Numbered from the stretch's first letter, positions 20,983 through 31,602 are shown. The stretch is 64,000 bases of DNA from Nostoc punctiforme NIES-2108 (GCA_003326195.1 LXQE01000146.1:126223-190222), one strand, 5' to 3'. The notes: generated by a model not told the origin, from the sequence alone. Made by a program: numbers and translations.

Positions 20983-23433
20983 CTAATACAATCCCCATTC
21001 TAATTTCAGAGTCTCTAACTTATTATTTTTTACACTCATTCTCCTACACTCTTCCAAAAATTCTTTGACTTGTCCTTCATTAAGACTTAAACCGCCGTCT
21101 TGCAGATTATTGATGTAAGTAATCACATCTGAAGTTGTTAAAGCCGAACTTATTTCTTCTAGAAGAATAGCATTTCTGACTTCCCGGCAAACCAACTCAA
21201 TATCTGATGAAGTAAATCTCCCACTTTTATCTGCCAGAATTTCAAAGTTGACTAGCTGATTCATATCAATTTTTGATAGATAGTGTTTGAACAAATCTAT
21301 TCTTTCCACTTGATCGGGTGGGAAAACAGGAATCTTCCAATCCAATCTACCAGAACGCTTCAAAGCACTATCAATCCTACTCAAATAGTTAGTAGCAGCA
21401 ATAACAATTACATCACTATTTTGCAGATTATTTAGTTCTATGAGTAATTGATTAATAGTCGCTTTTTGGTCTGTATGTGCGTTGTCATCGTTACGATTAA
21501 ACCCAATACTGTCTAACTCATCAATGAATAAAAGTGAAGGAGATTTTTTCTTAGCTTGAGCAAAAATATCTCGAATATTCTTTTGACTTTGCCCTATCCA
21601 AACACTGACAATATCGGCAGGAGAGAACTTAAAGAAATATCTTCCAGACTCATTAGCAAAGGCATTTGCTAGTAGAGTTTTACCACATCCCGGTAAGCCA
21701 TAGAAAAGAATTCCACCAATTGAACTCTTATATCCTTTAGATTGCAGCTTCAGGAGTCTAGTTAGTTTCTCTTTTTCTTCATTCAGCCCTTGTACTTGCC
21801 TAAAGTCAAGTTTAAATTCTTTGACGCGGTTAGTAATTGGATATGCTTGTACTAAACTAGGTTTTTGAGCCACATACTCAAAAGATGGGTAGTTGATAGA
21901 GTCAAAGGATACTGGAACTAATTGGTGTTTTTCATAATCAGGAGCCATGATTACAACTTGGAAGCGATCGCCATAATATCCAGAAAACTTATATTCTAAT
22001 ATTTCCTTCACTTTTTTCAGTTGGTAATAGTTGCGTGCTATCTCAAAACCAGGAATTACCAACCAAAGGCTTTCTAGTTGATTTGGCCATACTTTGGATT
22101 TCCTCAAAACTCTTTTAATTGAATCTAAAAAGAGATTATTATCCTGAAATTCTTGGTATTTGAGAGTTTCTATCTCAACCACTACCTGATTTTTTACATA
22201 GACTTCTATAATTTCATTTTGATACTCTTCATCATCGTCTGATGTATCTTCATCAATTGTTTCTTCATCCCTAGAAGTCAACTCAACTTCACAGCCGATA
22301 TTAGACAATCCATATCCTAGACTTTCCAACGTTTTAATAGCAAAATACTTTAGATAGATATATTCTTTACTTTCCTGCTGCCACTTCAGAGTGTAAAAAT
22401 GTTCAGCTTTCATCTTCAGCAATAATTGAGACTCAGCTTGGATTTGAGCTTTTTGTAATTCTACAAAGTAATCTTGCAAAGATGCATCATCTTCCTCTAT
22501 TTCATAATATGGAAGTTCTAATAGTAGACGGAAATGGGCGTACACTTCCTCTTTATATTCAATAGAGGCTTCATTTGGGTATTTACATCTGAGAGTAAAA
22601 GTAAAAGGAATTTTACTAGCAACTTTATCTACCAAATACCCTAAAGCATCTTCTTGCTGATGAGCTTGGATTTCTAATGCCGATGGACAATGAAATAAAA
22701 TAAAAAATTGTTCGGAATTATATTTATTGGCATATAATGATATCTGTTCAAACTGCCGATCGAATTTTTCGGAATCAAGCAACTCTAAACCAGTATTACC
22801 AAGTATAATGCTCGTCATGGTTGAGCGATAAAACTGAAAAATATTAGCATCAGAGATAGGATTTTCTTGCTCATCTTCACAATCATTATCTTCTGAGACA
22901 ATACTTGTAGGGATTTTCCTAGTAGCAGCTTTGGGTATACTATTGTAGCCTCCATATTGATATTTTCTAATTAATTCATAATTAAAGATTTTGACAACAA
23001 TATCACAGAAGAAATCTTCTACTTGCGGAATCAAAAAAATACCTACTGGCTGGTGCGAATCTAAACACGCTTGGAATCGTTCATATTCTTGTTCAGAGCC
23101 AAAATCAAATAGGTAGTAGAAAAAATCGTGTTTAACTGAAATTGCCTCTTTTAGTTTGGCTGAAATTGATTGAGATTCAGCAACTTCATTTATTGGTTCT
23201 ACACCTTTAATAGAAATAGCTATTTTTGTATCTAACGGAATATGCAAATCCAACCGAGGATTTGCACAAAGCCCCAATTCATCAAGAGCAGTATTAAAAT
23301 CATCTATGAATGATTGACTTCTACGCTGGTAGCCAAACTGTTCTATGATAGTTTTGACTCGTAGGCTTTTTTGAGTTTTACCAGTTCTTTGAAGTTTACT
23401 TTTAATCGAGCGTAAGTAGGCTGTATATGACAT
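20983..23433 (-). CDS. AAA+ ATPase (816 aa) with a long uncharacterised N-terminal region
   Basis: Walker A GILFYGLPGCGKTLLANAFANE, Walker B SLLFIDELDSIGFNR, sensor VIVIAATNYLSRIDSALKRSGRLDWKIPV (FtsH/CDC48-like AAA core at C-terminus). Confidence 0.9.
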   Translation of the reverse strand: MSYTAYLRSIKSKLQRTGKTQKSLRVKTIIEQFGYQRRSQSFIDDFNTALDELGLCANPRLDLHIPLDTKIAISIKGVEPINEVAESQSISAKLKEAISVKHDFFYYLFDFGSEQEYERFQACLDSHQPVGIFLIPQVEDFFCDIVVKIFNYELIRKYQYGGYNSIPKAATRKIPTSIVSEDNDCEDEQENPISDANIFQFYRSTMTSIILGNTGLELLDSEKFDRQFEQISLYANKYNSEQFFILFHCPSALEIQAHQQEDALGYLVDKVASKIPFTFTLRCKYPNEASIEYKEEVYAHFRLLLELPYYEIEEDDASLQDYFVELQKAQIQAESQLLLKMKAEHFYTLKWQQESKEYIYLKYFAIKTLESLGYGLSNIGCEVELTSRDEETIDEDTSDDDEEYQNEIIEVYVKNQVVVEIETLKYQEFQDNNLFLDSIKRVLRKSKVWPNQLESLWLVIPGFEIARNYYQLKKVKEILEYKFSGYYGDRFQVVIMAPDYEKHQLVPVSFDSINYPSFEYVAQKPSLVQAYPITNRVKEFKLDFRQVQGLNEEKEKLTRLLKLQSKGYKSSIGGILFYGLPGCGKTLLANAFANESGRYFFKFSPADIVSVWIGQSQKNIRDIFAQAKKKSPSLLFIDELDSIGFNRNDDNAHTDQKATINQLLIELNNLQNSDVIVIAATNYLSRIDSALKRSGRLDWKIPVFPPDQVERIDLFKHYLSKIDMNQLVNFEILADKSGRFTSSDIELVCREVRNAILLEEISSALTTSDVITYINNLQDGGLSLNEGQVKEFLEECRRMSVKNNKLETLKLEWGLY

Positions 23434-23565
23434 TTTGTGAGCATCCCAAGGAAACTAAATATATAGTTCCCTAACTTATATATCCAGCTAACTCACACAA
23501 GCAATGTCTTTATTTTTGTCCGAGAGTAGGATAAATAATCATGTACGAACCATCGCTACAGTCGG

Positions 23566-24504
23566 GTGAGTGCGGGATTAAGTGGAGGTTCAGTAGTGTT
23601 TGAAATCAACAGGCGGCGCAGAAACCCCAGGTGGAATATCACAGAAGGCTTGGCTGGGTATATGTTCATGATGCCCACAATTCTAGTTTTGGGAACTTTT
23701 GTAGTCTTACCCATTCTCTACGCCGTTTTTCTTTCCTTGCAAAAAGTTCAACTTCTCGGCGGTATTGAATACGAGTTCATCGGTTTTCGGAACTTCACGC
23801 GATTAGCTGAAGATGAAAGGGTTTGGATTGCTTTGAGAAACACAGCCGAATATGTAGCCATTGTTGTGCCAACTCAAACTATCCTGGCTTTAATTCTGGC
23901 AGTAACTCTGAATTCTGGGATTCGCGGTAAAAACTGGTGGCGCATTCTCTACTTTTTGCCCACAGTCACTTCTTCAGCAGTACTGACGCTCATTTTTATG
24001 TGGATTTATAACACTGATGGGCTACTAAACGATTTTCTCGCTTTTGTGGGGCTACCTACTTACAACTGGTTGGGCAATCCAGCAGTTGCGCTCAAAGGCA
24101 TTATGATCATGAACATTTGGTCAACTGCACCGTTTTTCATGGTGATTTATCTGGCGGCGTTGCAAGATATACCCCAAACACTTTACGAGGCCGCGGAACT
24201 CGATGGTGCAAATGGGTGGCAGCAATTTATCCACATTACTCTTCCCTTGCTTAAGCCTGTAACCTTCTTTGTGGTAACAGTGGGGGTAATTGGGACTTTT
24301 CAACTTTTTGACCAGTCTTACATCTTTTCTGGCGGTACTGGCGGGCCAAACAACGCTACCTTAACTGTGGTGCTGCTGATTTATCAAGCTGTGTTTCGGA
24401 ATTTACAAATGGGATATGCAGCTGCGATCGCATTTTTGTTAACAGCAGTGATCATTGCCATCACTTTGATTCAACGGCGACTTTTTGGAGGTGAACGGAT
24501 TTGA
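23566..24504 (+). CDS. Sugar ABC transporter permease (MalF-like)
   Basis: YEAAELDGANGWQQFIHITLPLLKP EAA motif; non-ATG start likely (24504 end overlaps the next gene). Confidence 0.92.
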   Translation: MSAGLSGGSVVFEINRRRRNPRWNITEGLAGYMFMMPTILVLGTFVVLPILYAVFLSLQKVQLLGGIEYEFIGFRNFTRLAEDERVWIALRNTAEYVAIVVPTQTILALILAVTLNSGIRGKNWWRILYFLPTVTSSAVLTLIFMWIYNTDGLLNDFLAFVGLPTYNWLGNPAVALKGIMIMNIWSTAPFFMVIYLAALQDIPQTLYEAAELDGANGWQQFIHITLPLLKPVTFFVVTVGVIGTFQLFDQSYIFSGGTGGPNNATLTVVLLIYQAVFRNLQMGYAAAIAFLLTAVIIAITLIQRRLFGGERI

Positions 24505-25337
24505 CTAACACCTCTGGCTTATCCTGGCTCAAAGCCCTGTTATACGTCTTACTGACACTTTATGCCATCATTACCCTAATCCCCTTTCTCTGGGCACTTT
24601 CAGCATCATTTAAGCCACTAACAGAGATTGTCGGTGGTGAACCCAACTTTCTCCCCAAGAATTTTACTCTCGATAACTACAAGCAAATCTTTCTCCAAGA
24701 ACCGCTGTTTTGGCGTTGGTTGTTTAACAGTGTAGCGATCGCACTCAGCGTTACGCTTTTAAACTTGTTGTTAAATTCAATGGCTGGTTATGCCTTGGCA
24801 AGACTGCGCTTTGTGGGCAAACGCTTTTGGTTCTTTCTCATCCTGGCAGTACTAGCAGTACCGACGCAAATCACCCTGATTCCCACATTTTTGATTTTGA
24901 AAGCGATCGGCTGGCTGAATTCTTATCAAGGCATGATTGTTCCTAGCATGGTTAATGCCACTTTTATCTTCATGATGCGGCAGTTTTTCGTTAATTTTCC
25001 TAAAGAACTAGAAGAAGCAGCTCAACTCGATGGTTTAAATACTTTTGGAATTTTTCGACACATTGTCTTACCTTTGGCAAAACCAGCACTAGCAGCACAG
25101 GCAGTTTTTGTCTTCATGGGGAGTTGGAATAATTTTTTACTGCCTATAGTTATCCTATTTGACCCAGAAATGTTTACCCTTCCCTTGGGGCTGAACACCT
25201 TCAAAGGTCAATACATCAGCTATTGGAACTACATTATGGCGGCTTCTATGGTCTTTACCCTGCCAGCTTTAGGCATTTATGCTTTTTTTAATCGTTACTT
25301 TATTCAAAGTGTCACCTTTACCGGGGGAAAAGGTTAA
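24501..25337 (+). CDS. Carbohydrate ABC transporter permease (MalG-like)
   Basis: EEAAQLDGLNTFGIFRHIVLPLAKPAL EAA motif; overlaps the upstream permease by 4 nt. Confidence 0.92.
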   Translation: MTNTSGLSWLKALLYVLLTLYAIITLIPFLWALSASFKPLTEIVGGEPNFLPKNFTLDNYKQIFLQEPLFWRWLFNSVAIALSVTLLNLLLNSMAGYALARLRFVGKRFWFFLILAVLAVPTQITLIPTFLILKAIGWLNSYQGMIVPSMVNATFIFMMRQFFVNFPKELEEAAQLDGLNTFGIFRHIVLPLAKPALAAQAVFVFMGSWNNFLLPIVILFDPEMFTLPLGLNTFKGQYISYWNYIMAASMVFTLPALGIYAFFNRYFIQSVTFTGGKG

Positions 25338-25518
25338 TAGGCATTGGGCATTGGGCATTGGGCATTAATTATTCTCCTTTGCTCTCTCTGTTCCCCATGC
25401 CCCATGCCCCATTCTCAATGCCCCATTCCCCAAACAGTATTTTGGGCAACAAATTGCACTCCTAACGTGATATTGGTATTACAGCGACTCAATCTCGATC
25501 TATCAGTAAACAAGCATT

Positions 25519-25734
25519 ATGGGTTTTGCAGACCTATCGATCGCAGAGATAGCAGCCGACTACAGCATTCCTGTAGAACAAGTGTTTTCTCTGTGCAACC
25601 AACTGGGAATCGCCTACAAACACCAAAAGACCCGTTTGGCGTTAGAAGATGCAAAGGCAATTATTTCCCAAATATCCTCTGAAATACGCCCCAATGGTAC
25701 TAACGACTTGGTGGGTGATCACGAAGTCACCTGA
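25519..25734 (+). CDS. Small conserved hypothetical protein
   Basis: 71 aa; IAEIAADYSIPVEQVFSLCNQLGIAYKHQKTRLALEDAKAII (helical, IF2-N/HTH-like). Confidence 0.6.
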   Translation: MGFADLSIAEIAADYSIPVEQVFSLCNQLGIAYKHQKTRLALEDAKAIISQISSEIRPNGTNDLVGDHEVT

Positions 25735-25867
25735 AGGGTTATCTCAGAACTTTGGCTAATAACTGATAGCTAATGATAAAAAACAATGAGTCATTAGCAA
25801 TTAGCAGCTTGGAGATTGAGAATCGCGTTCTTAGCTGTGTTGAGCGTCAAAATCTTTAAGGGGAAAC

Positions 25868-26359
25868 ATGTTTATAAGACTAATTGGCGTTGTTGTGGCT
25901 ACTGTTTTACTCTCGTTTCAGTTGATTGTCGGTAGCGCGACAGCAGTGGAACTAGACGAAGCTACCCGAACAGTGCCATTAAATACTCAGGGTGATACCG
26001 TTGTACTCAGCCTTAAACAAGTCAAAGAAGGCAAACGCTTATTTAATTACGCTTGCGCCCAATGTCATGCTGGGGGAGTTACCAAGACAAACCAAAACGT
26101 CGGACTCACTCCAGAGGACTTGGCACTGGCAACACCTAACCGTAACAACATTGAAGGTTTAGTAGATTACCTGAAAAATCCCACTACTTACGACGGGGAA
26201 GAAGAGATTTCCGAAATACACCCCAGTCTCAAAAGCGCAGATATTTTCACAGCAGTGCGAAATCTGACGGATGATGACTTGGAGGCGATCGCCGGTCATA
26301 TTCTCTTACAACCCAAAATCGTTGGTACTAAGTGGGGAGGCGGAAAAATCTATTACTAA
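25868..26359 (+). CDS. psbV: Photosystem II cytochrome c550
   Basis: Signal peptide then VELDEATRTVPLN, CAQCH haem motif, GKIYY C-terminus. Confidence 0.96.
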   Translation: MFIRLIGVVVATVLLSFQLIVGSATAVELDEATRTVPLNTQGDTVVLSLKQVKEGKRLFNYACAQCHAGGVTKTNQNVGLTPEDLALATPNRNNIEGLVDYLKNPTTYDGEEEISEIHPSLKSADIFTAVRNLTDDDLEAIAGHILLQPKIVGTKWGGGKIYY

Positions 26360-26608
26360 ATCCCGGAGTTGAGTCATTGGGAATAGGGCATTGGGCATTG
26401 GGAATAGGGCATAGGGAAGAATTTAGTCCCCATTCCCCATTCCTTATTCCCCATTACCTATTCCCCATTTACTGCTTATTGGATAGCTTTTCGCAATAAA
26501 TTGCTCTCCATTCTTAAAAAAAATTGGATCTATGACAGATTGTCATACTTTGGTGTTGATTTTATTTAAAATGAGAAAGGGAAAAAAATTGTTTGTTAGG
26601 AGAGAGCT

Positions 26609-27028
26609 ATGAAATTAATTTCGGCAAGCTGGCGACGCCTTAGTTTAGCTGTGTTGACAATCCTTTTAGTTGTTAGCAGCTTTGCTGTTTTTACTCCCAG
26701 TGCTTCGGCTGAAACCTACCAGGTGAAATTGGGTAGCGATAAAGGAATGCTGGCATTTGAACCGAAAAAGTTGACTATTAAACCAGGCGACACAGTTGAA
26801 TGGGTGAACAATAAAGTTCCTCCCCATAATGTTGTGTTTGATGCTACCAAAAACCCCACTAAGAGCGCCGATTTAGCTAAATCTCTGTCTCATAAGAAGT
26901 TGCTCATGAGTCCTGGCCAAAAGGAAACAACCACCTTTGCAGCAGACGCTCCTGCTGGTGACTACACCTTCTACTGTGAACCTCATCGTGGTGCTGGCAT
27001 GATTGGTACAATCACTGTCCAAGGCTAG
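26609..27028 (+). CDS. petE: Plastocyanin
   Basis: ETYQVKLGSDKGMLAFEPKKLTIKPGDTVEW, YCEPHRGAGMIGTITVQG. Confidence 0.97.
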   Translation: MKLISASWRRLSLAVLTILLVVSSFAVFTPSASAETYQVKLGSDKGMLAFEPKKLTIKPGDTVEWVNNKVPPHNVVFDATKNPTKSADLAKSLSHKKLLMSPGQKETTTFAADAPAGDYTFYCEPHRGAGMIGTITVQG

Positions 27029-27244
27029 AAACACCAGCGTTTGACACGAGATGATTACTGACGTGAAAATTAGCTCATCGCCACACGCTACACTCCTAGA
27101 GTGACGCATAAAATGCAGAAATGGCGGTAACGAGTTCTATCCTTCCCTAAGACGCTAAACAATCTGTAGCGATCGAGGAGTGAACTTGTTACCGCCAATT
27201 TTGATCAAATTTGACTTAATCAGGGATTAATCACGTTTATACTC

Positions 27245-27619
27245 TTGCTGGAGGCTTGTTGCGAGGAAATACTGTTGAGAATACTTTTATTAATTCTACT
27301 GTCGGCGATCGCTCTATTCAAATTTACATTCATTAGTCCAGCACTAGCTGCCGAAACATCCAACGGTGCTAAAATTTTCGAGGCTAACTGCGCTTCTTGC
27401 CATATAGGTGGCGGTAACATCCTTATCAGCCAGAAAACCTTGAAAAAGGAAGCATTGTCAAAGTACCTAGAAAATTACAATCAAGACTCAATCGAGGCAA
27501 TTATCCACCAAGTGCAAAATGGTAAAAATGCTATGCCTGCTTTTAAAGGCAAGTTAAGTTCTGAGGAGATTCTGGAGGTGGCTGCTTACGTTTTTCAAAA
27601 TGCAGAACAAGGTTGGTAA
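27245..27619 (+). CDS. petJ: Cytochrome c6 (c553)
   Basis: [36 protein letters not shown]; exact start uncertain. Confidence 0.93.
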   Translation: MLEACCEEILLRILLLILLSAIALFKFTFISPALAAETSNGAKIFEANCASCHIGGGNILISQKTLKKEALSKYLENYNQDSIEAIIHQVQNGKNAMPAFKGKLSSEEILEVAAYVFQNAEQGW

Positions 27620-27646
27620 AGTAGCTATACCGTATAGTCTTTGTGG

Positions 27647-27697
27647 GGTGAGCGTTTGCCTATCTTTAGTTAATAGCCAGTTAGACGCTCACCTCAA
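27647..27697 (+). terminator. Putative petJ terminator / 3' hairpin
   Basis: ggtgagcgt ... acgctcacc inverted repeat 28 nt after the stop codon. Confidence 0.5.
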
Positions 27698-27955
27698 AAT
27701 ATTGGAGAATTTATTTGTTGGAAATCCCTCAGTAGATTTCCTTCTTGGAACCTTTTAACGAACTTATAAGTTAAGTCTGATATATGACGAACTAGCGATC
27801 GCTAATTTGTCAACTATCAAAAACAATATTTTAAACCCAAAACCCTGATGTAGAGACGCGATTTATCGCGTCTTGAAACTACACCAATAACCCTTAACCC
27901 AAACGTATTGTATTTTAAACAGGATTTATACAAAAAATAGTCGAAAAGAATTATC

Positions 27956-28062
27956 TTCAGGTAGGGAAAATACCCTGCGGTTACTCCAGTTGAGAACTCG
28001 TAGAGTAGCCGTTTCTTTATCAGACGCTGCAAATGCGTCTAGATAAATTATCCCTACCTGAA
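27956..28062. other. Structured three-way-junction element (ncRNA- or MITE-like)
   Basis: Outer 12-bp perfect stem ttcaggtaggga/tccctacctgaa enclosing cggttact/agtagccg and tttatcagacgc/gcgtctagataaa hairpins. Confidence 0.6.
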
Positions 28063-28083
28063 TCTAAAATCATCAACGGGCGA

Positions 28084-29559
28084 TTATTTTTCTGGATTAG
28101 ACTTTTGTCTGTTTTCCTTAACTTCGCGCAACCGTTCTACTAATTTCTTATCCGATTCAGCAGCAGATGTAGACTGACCCTGATTGATTTTCGGCAACAA
28201 TAAAGGTTCAGAAGTAGTAGCTGCCGATGAAGGCGTAGGCTGGTTATTTTTAATTTGCAGTTCAGATAATGGCTTGAGATTACCTGCTGGTGAGGACGTA
28301 GGCGGGTTATTTCGGATTTGTAAATCAGGTAATGGTTTAAAAGTCGCTGCTGGTGAGGGGGTAATCTGATTTTTATTGATTCCCGGTGCAGATAATGACG
28401 AGGGTTTTTGCTCTTGAGTAGTCCCAGTAATATTGCTCGTGCTGTTTTGGAAACGTAGGTTGAATGGATAAGAACTAATCTGTTTATCTCCCTTGGGGGA
28501 TTGCTTGTTGAAGTATTGCCTTGCTTTTAATTGCAATTCTGGGGAAATTAACTTGTCTTGAAATTTGATATCTAAGACCTTACCATCAGGATCTACAATC
28601 AATACACCCAAAACAGCACCTTCAAGATTTGACTTATCCGTAGATAATGTTTGGCGGATGACTGGTTTTTGTTCAGCGTTGGGGTATTGTTGCTGAACTT
28701 CCTTTCTCAGGTTGGCGTAGGAGTCTAGCTGTGCAATTGCCTGTTGAGTCCCCTTTGCCGATAAATCCGCTGTTTGTAGCGTGCTTCCTCTAGTTCCAAT
28801 TAAAGTATCCCCATTCCTGGGAGCTTGTTTTAGAGAATTTATCAGCGGGTTTTGAGCAATTGTAGACGACGCATTAGGAATTGGTTGCGTCATGGGCTGC
28901 GAAGTCGGATTTACCTGTGCTGTTGCAAGCGGTGTAGTCTCAGATAAGATTGGAGGCTGGGCATTCCGCAGCATATCAGCAGGTATCTGCTGCGACTGCA
29001 ATTCTGGCAACCTATTTACAGCTAGTGGCTTAGGTGACTCGTATTTGGCGACACTCTCATTCACATTTACACGAGGAACTGGTTGAGAGAATCTGGCGCT
29101 GGTATTAAATTTAGAACTATCAAATTTAGAAGCATCAAACCGCAAATTATCACTCGGAATCATCCGTAAAGATTGCCTTGTAGGCAAGGAAGAGACTCGA
29201 TAGTTATTTGATGATGCGGGTAGGGGAGGTAATACCATCTGGCTGGATGGCGATGGCGCTAATGGGGTTAATCCTGGTTGAAGGCTAAAGTTTGAACCAG
29301 CAAGTGGGGCGACTGGAGGTAATTGTTGTAAACCAATTTGGGGTGTGCTTTGCGGTAAACGGTTTTGGTCAGCTTGGCTCAATTCCAAAAGTCCGACTGT
29401 TTTGGATGATGCTGTTTCTTTGGGCTTGTTAGACTCCATCGGCATCAATGGTACGATCATGGCGATCGCACCGTGGATACCAAGCGAGGCTATAGCTGCT
29501 ATCCCAATTGGCTGGCTTAAGATTTCTGGTATATTTTTCAGCAGGGAGACGTAAGACAT
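28084..29559 (-). CDS. Proline/serine-rich TonB-like hypothetical protein
   Basis: N-terminal TM (IGIAAIASLGIHGAIAMIVPL), low-complexity linker, VLIVDPDGKVLDIKFQDKLISPELQLKARQYF TonB-C-like segment. Confidence 0.75.
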   Translation of the reverse strand: MSYVSLLKNIPEILSQPIGIAAIASLGIHGAIAMIVPLMPMESNKPKETASSKTVGLLELSQADQNRLPQSTPQIGLQQLPPVAPLAGSNFSLQPGLTPLAPSPSSQMVLPPLPASSNNYRVSSLPTRQSLRMIPSDNLRFDASKFDSSKFNTSARFSQPVPRVNVNESVAKYESPKPLAVNRLPELQSQQIPADMLRNAQPPILSETTPLATAQVNPTSQPMTQPIPNASSTIAQNPLINSLKQAPRNGDTLIGTRGSTLQTADLSAKGTQQAIAQLDSYANLRKEVQQQYPNAEQKPVIRQTLSTDKSNLEGAVLGVLIVDPDGKVLDIKFQDKLISPELQLKARQYFNKQSPKGDKQISSYPFNLRFQNSTSNITGTTQEQKPSSLSAPGINKNQITPSPAATFKPLPDLQIRNNPPTSSPAGNLKPLSELQIKNNQPTPSSAATTSEPLLLPKINQGQSTSAAESDKKLVERLREVKENRQKSNPEK

Positions 29560-30155
29560 AGATGTTATGGTTCACTCACTCAGTTGCAGTTGACTAGCGA
29601 TTTTCTCTTTTCGACATTGCAATATCTTGCAAGATATGCGTTCTTCATAAGGAAATAATAACTTCCCCAGTTGGCAATCAAAACGCCAAAATTGCCATTT
29701 ATTCAAGTTTTTAATTAATCTAATGACGCTGTATCATATTTTCAAAATTTGAGTCTGCTAAAGAGATATTTGAAAAATTACTACTTTTGATTTTTATTGT
29801 TATGACACACACAATTAAAATTAATATCTGGAAGTTTTATAGAGTTTAAGTAAACGCACAAGTTTGAATACATCAAAACATCTGCCGAAGTTGTCTTGTT
29901 TTTTCAACTGTTTTTCAGTCAACTACACTTCTGTAACAGATGACACACGTGTTTTTCCGAGACTGGGCCCTATTTGAAAATATTACCACATCGGCAGCCC
30001 CTCAAACTGTTGCAAACTGTACAATTTTATTGACATTCTAGCCTTAAATTCCACCAAAGCTATTGGTTTTTTCTCTAAGGGGTGAGTCAGGCGATCGCAA
30101 TTCTAGCTCTTGAATATGACTACTTTTTCGTCAAAAAAGTTCAAACCCTCAATCA

Positions 30156-30869
30156 TTGCATCCAAAATTTCAAATGCCGTTACCGACAGTTATTTTACCT
30201 GGATATTTAGAAAGCGCGATCGCTTATCGCCAACTAGAACAATCCCTACAAAACTTAGATTTTCCCACAGTGACAGTCCCACTGCGACGGCGTGACTGGC
30301 TCCCCACTTTAGGAGTAAGACCAGTAACATTGATTCTGAAACAACTCGATTACACGATCAAGCATATATTACGTCAATGTAATGCTACTCAAATTAACTT
30401 AATTGGTCACTCAGCCGGAGGTTGGATATCCCGCATTTACATGGGAGAAAAGCCCTATTTAGCACGCGGCGATGTCAAACCATTTCTCTGCCAAGGGCAT
30501 CCCTTGGTTGCTACTTTCGTCACCTTGGGTACACCCCATATTAGCCAAGAACGCTGGACACGCTCCAATCTAGATTTTGTCACCAATAACTACCCAGGAG
30601 CTTTTTACAAAAACGTTCGTTACGTTTGTGTAGCTGGCAAAACTATCTTTGGGAAAAGGCGGCCTGGTAGTTGGTTAGCTTACAGTAGTTACCAATTAAC
30701 CTGTGGTAAGGGTAACACTTGGGGAGATGGCATTACGCCCATTGAAGCTGCTCATTTGGAGGGAGCGGAAAATCTGGTGATTGAAGGTGTGAAGCATTCT
30801 CCCAGAAGTCCTGGAATTTGGTATGGCTCACCAGAACCCTTAAAAGCTTGGGTGCAATATTTGATTTAA
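30156..30869 (+). CDS. Alpha/beta hydrolase (lipase-like)
   Basis: INLIGHSAGGWISRIYMG (GxSxG), FVTLGTPH. Confidence 0.85.
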   Translation: MHPKFQMPLPTVILPGYLESAIAYRQLEQSLQNLDFPTVTVPLRRRDWLPTLGVRPVTLILKQLDYTIKHILRQCNATQINLIGHSAGGWISRIYMGEKPYLARGDVKPFLCQGHPLVATFVTLGTPHISQERWTRSNLDFVTNNYPGAFYKNVRYVCVAGKTIFGKRRPGSWLAYSSYQLTCGKGNTWGDGITPIEAAHLEGAENLVIEGVKHSPRSPGIWYGSPEPLKAWVQYLI

Positions 30870-30969
30870 AAAACTTTATTTTTATATAAGAAAAGTAAAA
30901 CTTTTTAAAATTTCTTAGCTAAAATTGTAATAAGAATAAATACTTAGTTAAGAACAGGAGGGGTGAGCC

Positions 30970-31602
30970 ATGCAAAGCACCCAGTTCGATAAGATTTTGC
31001 GACGAATAGCGACGATATTATCAGTCGTGATTTTGACTCTGTGTTTAATTTATATCTCTACCGGAATTTTGCTGTCTTTTTACTATGAACCGACAGCAGG
31101 CGGAGCTTATAACTCATTGAAGATGATTAATACACAACTGCCATACGGCTGGTTGTTTTTGAGAGCGCATGATATTGCTGGTAACGCGGTAATTGCGATC
31201 GCTCTCATTCAAATTGTGGTGATGTTTTTAGGTCGGCAATTTCGTAAGAGTTGGCTGGCCGCTTGGATTAGTGTGATTTTGTTAACCCTAAGTGCGATCG
31301 GGCTGGATTGGACAGCAATGATTTTAGATTGGACTCAGGAAGGGTACTGGCGTTTTAGCATTGAGCTAGGAACCATCGAAGCCATTCCTTTGATTGGTAG
31401 GCAACTGCGCGAAATCCTGACTGGTGGTGGAGCCATTAACACAATTACCGTCGAACACCTTTACACAATCCACAGTTATCTAATTTCGGTAGCGACACTA
31501 ATTCTCGCCATAGTACATTTGTCTGCTTTACTCTGGCAGGAGTGGCAAATGTATCAAGAAGCGCCAAAACTAGAAAGCGAATTTATTCCTTCTCAAGGCT
31601 AA
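30970..31602 (+). CDS. Cytochrome b N-terminal-like membrane protein
   Basis: 210 aa, 4-5 TM segments, paired His (RAHDIAGN ... HSYLISVATLILAIVHL) and STGILLSFYYEPTAGGAYNS resembling cytochrome b. Confidence 0.7.
   Translation: MQSTQFDKILRRIATILSVVILTLCLIYISTGILLSFYYEPTAGGAYNSLKMINTQLPYGWLFLRAHDIAGNAVIAIALIQIVVMFLGRQFRKSWLAAWISVILLTLSAIGLDWTAMILDWTQEGYWRFSIELGTIEAIPLIGRQLREILTGGGAINTITVEHLYTIHSYLISVATLILAIVHLSALLWQEWQMYQEAPKLESEFIPSQG

Noticed and set aside
14846-26460. Possible CRISPR arrays suggested by short tandem repeats (14846-14958, 15879-15921, 25339-25365, 26378-26460)
   Set aside because: They are contiguous heptamer repeats without unique spacers and no cas genes are nearby.
27817-28032. 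71 aa ORF on minus strand
   Set aside because: Composed of hairpin repeats and the structured element; no coding signature.
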